Of a stretch of 64,000 nt of DNA, positions 56,480 to 64,000 are shown piece by piece. The first letter of the stretch is position 1. Every line of letters starts with the position of its first letter. The stretch is from the NCBI GenBank assembly GCA_036924085.1, contig JAVGWX010000002.1, positions 45,378,666-45,442,665 on the forward strand, written 5' to 3'. Below the pieces are notes generated by a model. It saw only the letters and a list, made by a program, of their open reading frames with translations, had not been told where the DNA came from and searched no databases. The stretch comes from Ariolimax columbianus (Eukaryota > Mollusca > Gastropoda > Stylommatophora > Arionidae). Made by a program: the position numbers and the translations under genes.

Positions 56480-58350
56480 GATTTTTACAGCATTTTAATT
56501 TCTTTGTATTCATTCCCATTATTATTATTTTAGCCAACAAGTATTAAATTGCAATACTCTGGTAAATTAACTCATTCACTTCCAAATCTTTTAGACATAA
56601 GGGCGCAATTGTTTTCTTATGTAAAACTCAATAAAAGTTCCCTGAAATAACACATATTCAAACTGTTCACAATTGCGGCCAGTTCAATCACATATATTTT
56701 AGAAATGGAGGTAAACATTTGTGTGTGAGGGATTATAGTTGCATAATTGTTATTTTTTTAAATGATGAAAAAAATTGTTCCCCTAATCAACACATTATTC
56801 AGCTGTAAACCAATACACAAATTAATGTAACGACTTTCTATTGACGGTAATCCACAAGGGACGATGTTCTGAAGTTACACCTAATTTAATGCAGTTGTTT
56901 TCACAGTATTCATATTTTACAGAAGGCACCTATTCTAGGTGATTCTTTTTTTTTAAATTATAAAAACTGTGTTTGCTTGCTGAGAATTTAATATCAAATA
57001 TGGTCGCATTAAAAAAAAATTCACTAAAGGCTCCTATAAAAATACATCATGAATTAAATCTAATTTGAGTAGCAGATGGTTCTCCATATTTTCATCCTGT
57101 TAAAAAATTAGATTTTAGTTGTCATATTCATTTTTTGTGTGCAAACGAAACAATTGAACTAAAATTTAAATGAATCAGTCAAATACTAATGCGCCTCCCC
57201 TTCTGTAATAAGTGTAATGTACTCCTGCTATACTTTTATATGCGTCTTCTGTTATTTCGAAGTATTTAAAAAAAATGCAACATCTCTGTACACAGGTTAA
57301 AACATATCTTTAAACCTTTGTATCCAAGCCAGCCATATATCCATATGTGTGTGTGTGTGAATAGCTACAGATATGTTAGTGTGACATTTAGATCATTATT
57401 TTAAGGTGTTATTTGTCTATACTACTTGGATTTTGAATGTTAGTGACGTCAGAAAGCACACACATTTCTCAAGTTATTTTCAAGTTCTGGCGTCCTTGTT
57501 GAACATGTTTTTCAAGGTCATTATTGTTTTCATGATGAAAAGATGTTTTGAAATTTTTGGGAAATGAATGCTCTTTTTAAGAGACTAACAACAGAACAAA
57601 CTGTTGAATATATTCTCAAGAATTTGTAGGTTGGTAAATTAGATTGAGATGGTCATTATTCTGAAAATGACAAATGGAACCTGTGATCATTTGAATGATG
57701 AAATGTGTGAATTCGGTCATGACCAAGCTACATATGTCTCTCGTATGATCAGACTAAATCAGGGGGCATAATCCCATACAATGGATCAAGCAAATTTAAT
57801 ACAGGATGGTCTTCAATAAATATATTCCAAAAGTTCCTGGCACAACAAGCAGGAACATTGGAGATGATCAGGTCAGTCAATTTGAGATAGAATAATTAAA
57901 ACAGGACAAACAGTTTGGTCAGAGTAACTAGCTTTGCTCACATGTGTCTGCCTGCATATTTTTCTAAGGAGCACAGGAAAATTAGATTTTATGGACTGGA
58001 AGGTCAGAGTTCAAAAGATTAAGTAGTAGTGCCACTAATAAAAACACTCATGTATTTTGCTCCGGTCATAGGCAAACAAATGTACATATTCCAGATGTCT
58101 TTAATTTATTATAAATATATGTCTGATTTTTTATTGGCGGTTTTTTTCTCTCACTTTTACAAAGGTCTCTTTGGCCCTTGTATTTTACAGATTACACAAT
58201 ATATTTTTTACTTTCGGCTGATTAACCCAAAGCTGAAGCTTGATTTCAAATGACTTTAGATTATTTTATTATATTTTGAGTGCCCACAGGCATATGGTTG
58301 CACTCACTCAATATTAGAGATAGAGAGAGATATGTAAAAGAGCTCATGAA
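56480..58350. other. TMEM184 intron part, no element recognised
   Basis: AT-rich, a (GT)n run near 57345. Small open frames show no motif. Confidence 0.4.
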
Positions 58351-58362
58351 GTGAAATGGGAT

Positions 58363-58715
58363 CAAGATGCTGAGCAGAGCATGAGCTGCAGTGGTCAGCG
58401 GCCCATAGCTGACTGCTAGCGTCAGAGCCAGCGCTGCCAAGACCCTTCTACACCTCCATGCAGTGATTCTGGATAACAGGCTGCAGCAGGGCAGACTGGC
58501 TAAGGAGAAGGGATCAAAGAGGAAATGCTAACCCGGTACTAAAAAAATGCTTGCTGAAGTCAGATGTGTTGGACCAAAAGGTGCAAATATCGCAGTCAAG
58601 CTGTAAACTACGACACAACGCATTCCGTTTTCTGGACTACATTCTGCTACTTAAGCCCTTTCAGTATCAGGGCTTAGTAGCAGGAGATTGAGAACGAATG
58701 AAGCCAAGCCAAGCC
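58363..58715 (+). mobile_element. Family A1 SINE-like element
   Basis: Full-length, target duplication aaatgggat at 58354-58362 and 58716-58724. Landmarks ctaacccggtactaaaaaaa, gtgcaaatatcgcagtcaag, then AAGCCCTTTCAG..GGGCTTAG with a small insertion in the loop, and the tail (aagcc)3. One of the least diverged A1 copies in the window. Confidence 0.9.
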
Positions 58716-58724
58716 AAATGGGAT

Positions 58725-59146
58725 ATGTTCAAACTATCTTGAGACAGCCCATGAGGAAGTTGAAATGGTTTTAAAGTTCAAGCAACTTTTTCTCTTTGTT
58801 CAACACAATCTTTCTTGTCTCACCATCAACATCCATCTCAACCTGTTCAATCTCGGGATATCAACTAAAAGTGTTTATAATTATTGGTGTTTGGTATTAA
58901 TATCTTTAATTGACTCATAATATCTTTAATTGATCCACATAACTTCTTCTAGGTATTCTGGATCTTTAGTTATACCTTAACTTTGCTTAGCTCTATATAC
59001 TTAAACTGTACCACAAATGAACTAGACCTACAATCTTTCCTTGGTCCAGAAAGAAATATATATCAATTCAATATGAAAATATCCCTGATATCTATGTTTT
59101 TAAAAACCACAACAACAAAAAATTTGTTTTTAAACCAAAGTACATT
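58725..59146. other. TMEM184 intron part, no element recognised
   Basis: AT-rich. Nothing recognised. Confidence 0.4.
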
Positions 59147-59160
59147 GTTTCCAGTGTTGA

Positions 59161-61560
59161 ATGAATGAAATGGAAGAGGCCATGAGAACTTTAAAAAAAA
59201 AGAAATCACCCAGAAAACATGGGGTAACAAACGAGATGCTGATGGGGCTGGGCCAAACAGCAAAGAGGAAGATATTATCAGTCCTGAACCAAAGCTGGAA
59301 AAGGGGTATTGTACCTCAGGCATGGAAAGATGCAGTACTTGTACCAGTACCAAAGAAAGGAAAAGATAAAACAGATCTAAATGGATACAGGCCTATCAGT
59401 CTACTGAGCTGTGTAGGCAAACTGATGGAATGTATGATAAAGACCAGACTGATGTAGCGTCTGGAAGAAACAAACATACTAATTCCACAGCAAGCAGGCT
59501 TTAGACAGCACAGGTCCACTGAGGATCAGATCACCCTCATAGCCCAGGAAATAGAGGATGCCTACTAGGAGCAAAAACACACAGTAGTGGTCTGGGTGGA
59601 CCTGGAAAAGGCATTTGACAAAGTCTGGAAAGAGGGACTTAAAGTCAAGCTACGAAGACGTGAAGTTTGTGGGGAAATGTACAAATGGATCAGCCACTAC
59701 CTCAACAGAACGGCCAGAGTTCAAGTACAAGGGCAGATGAGCAAAAAGGTCACACTTGAGCAGGGAGTACCCCAAGGGCGAGTACTGTCACCCACACTCT
59801 TCCTGGTGTATATAAATAACATAACAGAGAATATACCAAGAAGAGTCCACAGCTCAATGTTTGCAGATGATCTGGCTATGTGGACCTCTGAAAAGAATCT
59901 CAACATAGCAAGTAATCGGATGCAGCAGGCCCTAACATCGCTGGAAGAGTGGGCGAACTCATGGCTGGTCAAAATAAATGAGGAAAAAACAACATGTACG
60001 ATATTATCGCTTTCAAACAAACCCCAAAACACCAAAATAAGTTTTAACGGCAAATACCTGCGGCCAAACAACAACCCAAACTACTTGGGAGTCACATTTG
60101 ACCAGCGCATGACATGGAAAAGTCAGATCGAGAGAAACCAAATAAGAGCCAGAGAAAGAATGGCAATCATAAGGAAACTTGCTGGAACAAGCTGGGGAGC
60201 AGACGAAAGTATACTAAAGAAACTGTGCACTGGAAGAGTGAGACCAGTTCTTGAGTATGGCATTGTGGCATGGACAACAGCAGCAAAGGCGAACTTCAAT
60301 AAAATTAGCAAACTTCAAAACTAAGCCATGAGAGTTAAAACAGGAGGCATGAAGTCAACGCCAATTGTAGAACTTGAAAAGATTACAAAACTGCAATCCA
60401 TGACCGACAGAAGATACTGCAGAGCCCAGCAGCAAGCAGAGAAATTCAGAAGACTGACTGACCATCCAATGCATCAGAGACTAACAAATTTTGGAAATGG
60501 GAAACTAAAGCGGAGAAACTTTGCAGAAATAGCCAAAGCAAAGATGAACGAAGACCCTATGAACGCATTAACAACACCAAAGCCCATCCCTACTGTACGA
60601 AAACCTACCTGGAGGCAGCATTTATTTCCAGAGGTGGAAGAAAATATACCAGGTATTGGAAACAAAAACAGCCAGACTGAAAAATAAAGAAGAGATACAA
60701 CCCTGAGGTACATAACGGAAAACTACCCAAGCATGGACTGGACCCATGCATACACCGACGGTTCTGTAACAAACACAGAACGGAGGGGCAGGGGTATTCC
60801 TGAGCCTACCAAATGGCAGAAAAATAACACTGTCAGTGGCAACTGGAAAATACACAAGCAATTTCAGAGCGGAGGCAGAGGCACTGAGGGCTGCAGTAGA
60901 ATAAATTGTGACAGGTAAAAGGAATGAAAGCCATATAGTCCTGCTCACAGATGCCCTGGCCGTAGTCACAGCACTAAAAAGCCAGAAAAATACTGAACTT
61001 AATGATTTAAGAGCAGTTCTCTGTCAACTATGCCAGCAGTCCACACCAAAAAGAGTAGTGGTACAATGGGTTCCATCCCACTGTAACATCCAAGGCAACG
61101 AGGAGGCAGACAGACTGGCAAAAGAAGGTGCAAGACTAGCACAACCAGATACTAGTGTGACATACGAAGAGTCAAAAAGGCTTATTAGAGATAGATACAT
61201 GACCAAATAGGAAACAGAACATACTGGCTACACAAAAAACGATGCATATTACCAGTTGAACAGAAGGGAGCAGGTTGTGGTCTTCAGACTTCGCACTGGC
61301 CACAATAGACTGACGTACCACCTATTCAACAAATTGAAAATAGGTGGCACTGACGAATGCTCGTGTGGTACCGGGAAAATGACCGCTGAACATTTGCTGC
61401 AAAACTGCCCGACATACAAGGATCAGAAAAAACAGATGTGGCCATCACCAGTGGCAACACTAGACAAGCTCTATGGCAGTGTCGACAGCCTCAGGATGAC
61501 CACTGCTTTTTTTAGAAAAAATTAGAAGGTTGACGTCTGACAGCGTAAGAAGAAGAAGAA
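59161..61560 (+). mobile_element. RNase H-bearing LINE (I-superfamily type), 5'-truncated
   Basis: Perfect 14-bp target duplication gtttccagtgttga at 59147-59160 and 61561-61574, so the copy is exactly 2400 bp. Domains in order: RT fingers (KDAVLVPVPKKGKDKTDLNG, YRPISLLSCVGKLMECM), QQAGFRQHRSTEDQI, VVWVDLEKAFDKVW (catalytic Asp), LEQGVPQGRVLSPTLF, SSMFADDLAM (FADD), NYLGVTFDQRMTW, VRPVLEYGIVAW. RNase H follows (HAYTDGSVTN with its Asp, VLLTDALAV, QWVPSHCNIQGNEEADRLAK), then a zinc knuckle (CSCGTGKMTAEHLLQNC), the end gtctgacagcg and an AAG-repeat tail. Stops at 59456 (CAG to TAG) and 60322 (CAA to TAA) and two or more frameshifts kill it. The 5' half (ORF1, endonuclease) is missing. It lies antisense in a TMEM184 intron. 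Confidence 0.95.
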
Positions 61561-61628
61561 GTTTCCAGTGTTGAGAAGTAAAATTAAACCCTCTAAAAAA
61601 CACAGTAAAATGATAGTAAAATTTCTTA

Positions 61629-61757
<129 letters not shown>

Positions 61758-62049
61758 CTAGTGTACAAACTGAAGGTTTCTACAATTACAACACGATTAT
61801 AAATTAAACATGTTACCATTAAAACAGGGCTACCACAAGCGCAACATCAATTTCATTTATTAAACTTACGTATTAAACATCCCTGATGGCAATTTCAAGA
61901 AAAAGTTCTTCAATATAATGTTGGACATCTTTGCCAGTATAATCCACATATTTATTCATCATAGCTCCTTTCAAGCCCCGTATATGTTATGGACCAGTTG
62001 GCTTGCATACTTTATGTTTATTCTTAGATATAAAATGTGTAGGATTTTA

Positions 62050-63300
62050 TGAAGGTCTTCCGTGTCTCAGTCTTGGATTCCCTGGCCTATACACTGTATA
62101 TACACTTTGCTAGTTTGTCTGCAGTTTCATTGCCTTCAATATTGCAGTGGGATGGGATCCACTGTATGACCAACCTTGAGTGTTTTGCTGAGAGCTGTGT
62201 CAGGGAAAACATACATTGCTCGAGATCTTCATCTTTGTGTTGTTTTATCGCTGCTCATACTGACGCGGCATCAGTCAGGAACACTATGGTTTCTTGGTGG
62301 ATATCTTTATCTTGGATTACAAGATCAGCTGTGGCCTTCAGTGCCTCTGCTTCTGCACTGAAGTTATTGGAGTATGTTCCCATTGTTAATACTCAAGTTT
62401 TTTCTTCTCCATTCCTTAGTCTGTAATAGACTCCTCCACCTCCATTGGATGTGGCTTTGTTAGATGACCCATCTGTATATACATGTATCCATGATTCTGG
62501 TGGGTATACTCTCCTAAGATATTCTTCTGTGATAAATTTCCTTTCTAAGATCTGTCGAGTTCCCTTTTTCCCTCTATGGTTTCTACCATCTCAGGGGACT
62601 TGGCTTTTTTCCATGGTGGGATTTTGGATGTTTGTTTTAGATCTCCAACCACTGCCTGGCTTATGATTTAGTCTGCTCCTGCAAGTTCTTTTGTTTTTGA
62701 TATGAAGTGGTTTCTCTTTAATCTCCCTCTTCCCATGCAATTTATTCTATATTGGGTGACCAGGCATTCGTTTGAACTTCTCCCCCTGCTGAAGTGTTTT
62801 TTGGTCTCTGCGAGTCTCCATACTTTTGATTCGTGCGATGTTCTCCATTGCATTTATTGGTGTTGTTCTCATAGCTCCAGTGGTGATACGTATACCTTGG
62901 TATTGAGCTGTATTAATTTTTTGGAAGTTATTCTTTGTTGCGGTGGACCATGCTGCTATCCCATATTCTAGCACTGGTCTCACATAACCTGTGTATAGTT
63001 TCTTTAGGGTGCCTGTGTCAGCACCCCATGTTGAGCCTGATGTCTTTCTTATTATGGCCATTCTGTTCTTGGCTTTGTCCTCTGGTCTTTTCATGTCAAC
63101 CTTGGGTTCATTGTTATTCCCACATAAGTTAGACATGTCAAGGGGGAGAGTCTGGCCATTTACTTTTAGGATTACTTCTTGAGGCTTAGAAGATAGGGAG
63201 AAGTTTTGGTTTCATTTATAGCGATTTGCCATTGTTTTGTCCATGTCTCTACCTCACTATCATTTTCTAGGTCGCTTCTTTTGACTTTCTGTCACTCCTA
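62050..63300 (-). mobile_element. RNase H-bearing LINE, truncated at both ends
   Basis: The minus strand from 63300 down gives VETWTKQWQIAINETKTSPY, RMAIIRKTSGSTWGADTGTL, KKLYTGYVRPVLEYGIAAWS and ARIKSMETRR. Broken RNase H pieces follow (YTDGSS near 62470-62490, FLTDAASV near 62270-62290, QWIPSHCNIEGNETADKLAK near 62110-62160). The zinc knuckle and AAG tail of its relative at 59161 are absent, so the 3' end was lost after insertion. Same strand as TMEM184, in the intron between the exons at 63580 and 61721. Confidence 0.88.
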
Positions 63301-63579
63301 TATTGTCAATTTCTTTCCCTCTATTTCTATTCATTATGGTGGTCGGAAACACAAGGTTCTAGTTGTCCTTTGTCTGGCATTCTAACATAGTATATTCCAG
63401 GTGGATAACATTACCTATATTATACTACATTTGGTTTAAATTAATTAATTGAATTAAGTTTAAAATTTAATTAAATGCCATATATCAAATATCTATATAT
63501 TAAAATGATCTAAAATGGACGATAGGAGGTTTATACCAGAGAAACAAGAAAAGCACTAAGGGTTTACTCTGATATTTAC

Positions 63580-63655
63580 CTGCTTACAAAAGCGCAAAAA
63601 TCCAATTGTATACTGCCTGCCTGAAAAACAGCAAGTACAAGACAGCCAGCTTGAT
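63580..63655 (-). CDS. TMEM184B: TMEM184 exon (GFLRFCKQ block)
   Basis: 76 bp between acceptor tatttcag (63656 upward) and donor GTAAATATC (from 63579 down). It encodes SSWLSCTCCFSGRQYTIGFL then RFCKQ after a one-base carry-over. The family has SSCMYGTCC..G..YSIGFLRFCKQ here. It is the most 5' exon in the window; the rest of the gene lies past 64000. Confidence 0.92.
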
Positions 63656-64000
63656 CTGAAATACAACATGATTTTAAAGATAAATGAAATCTGATTCAAA
63701 GATGAGGAACTGGAACTAATAACAATATTTAAACAAAAAAATGCAAAAATATTAAATCAAAGTTTCGTTTTATTACAAACTTTGGTGAAACAAATGCACA
63801 CTTGCTAGAGCTTTCTTTAGCTCATTTAGTCTGTAGAGCAAACACATTGGTTCAGGAAAAATGTTGCTGATCTGACAGATGATTTGTGTACAAAAATTCT
63901 CTTCTTTCAATTCCAAGTATTTGAAAACTTTGAATACGTGTTCCTTCTGGAAGTGAAGTGATGACACTGAGCTCTCTAGTTAAAAAAGATTTGGTATCTG
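63656..64000. other. TMEM184 intron part at window edge
   Basis: No exon of the expected upstream region recognised. A 64-codon minus frame (63967-63773) is not similar to the family. Confidence 0.45.

Noticed and set aside
63773..63967. Further 5' exon of TMEM184
   Set aside because: The 64-codon frame has no similarity to the expected upstream region of the family and no matching splice phase could be shown.

Overview
The window is AT-rich animal nuclear DNA with introns, SINEs, LINEs, mariner and Penelope-like elements and many minisatellites. The mix points to a lophotrochozoan, most likely a mollusc; I cannot name the species. The grounds are SINEs with tRNA-like heads and a GTACCCATTTA..GCTGGGT central block, RTE LINEs with a C-terminal C2H2 finger, RNase H LINEs with AAG-repeat tails, and a RAG1-N-terminus-like element of the kind described in Aplysia.

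I can support only one host gene: a TMEM184 (TMEM184B-like) seven-transmembrane protein on the minus strand. Five exons are seen (63655-63580, 61721-61630, 56126-55957, 54417-54146, 51328-51002). The 5' exons lie beyond the right edge. All junctions are GT..AG, all phases agree, and together they encode about the last 311 residues including the stop. The introns hold two RNase H LINE copies, two SINE-like elements of family A, a family C element and a possible composite element.

Everything else is intergenic and built from transposable elements. 0-6.5 kb: a mariner relic, RTE-type LINE tails, a Penelope-like element with RT and GIY-YIG remnants, a LINE with a nested short SINE, and a 77-bp tandem array. 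10-13 kb: a decayed N-RAG-TP-like element and a CR1/L2-type LINE. 13-25 kb: mostly dispersed short repeats. 25-34 kb: a mariner, a non-autonomous mariner with inverted repeats, a foldback element and an RTE LINE split by a SINE with a perfect 12-bp target duplication. 34-40 kb: LINE fragments, a SINE, a mariner relic and a 2.5-kb LINE with an 11-bp target duplication. 41.9-44.2 kb: a 26-bp satellite with higher-order structure. 46-47 kb: a 30-bp minisatellite.

The most interesting thread is an apparently related set of short dispersed elements (here A1, A2, A3 and C). They carry a hairpin near the 3' end whose stem changes in a compensatory way between subfamilies. Family A ends in AAG repeats like the RNase H LINE copies in the same window, which suggests a non-autonomous/LINE partnership. 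Family names A to F are my own labels. Clade names for LINEs are by recognition of protein motifs, not by search.
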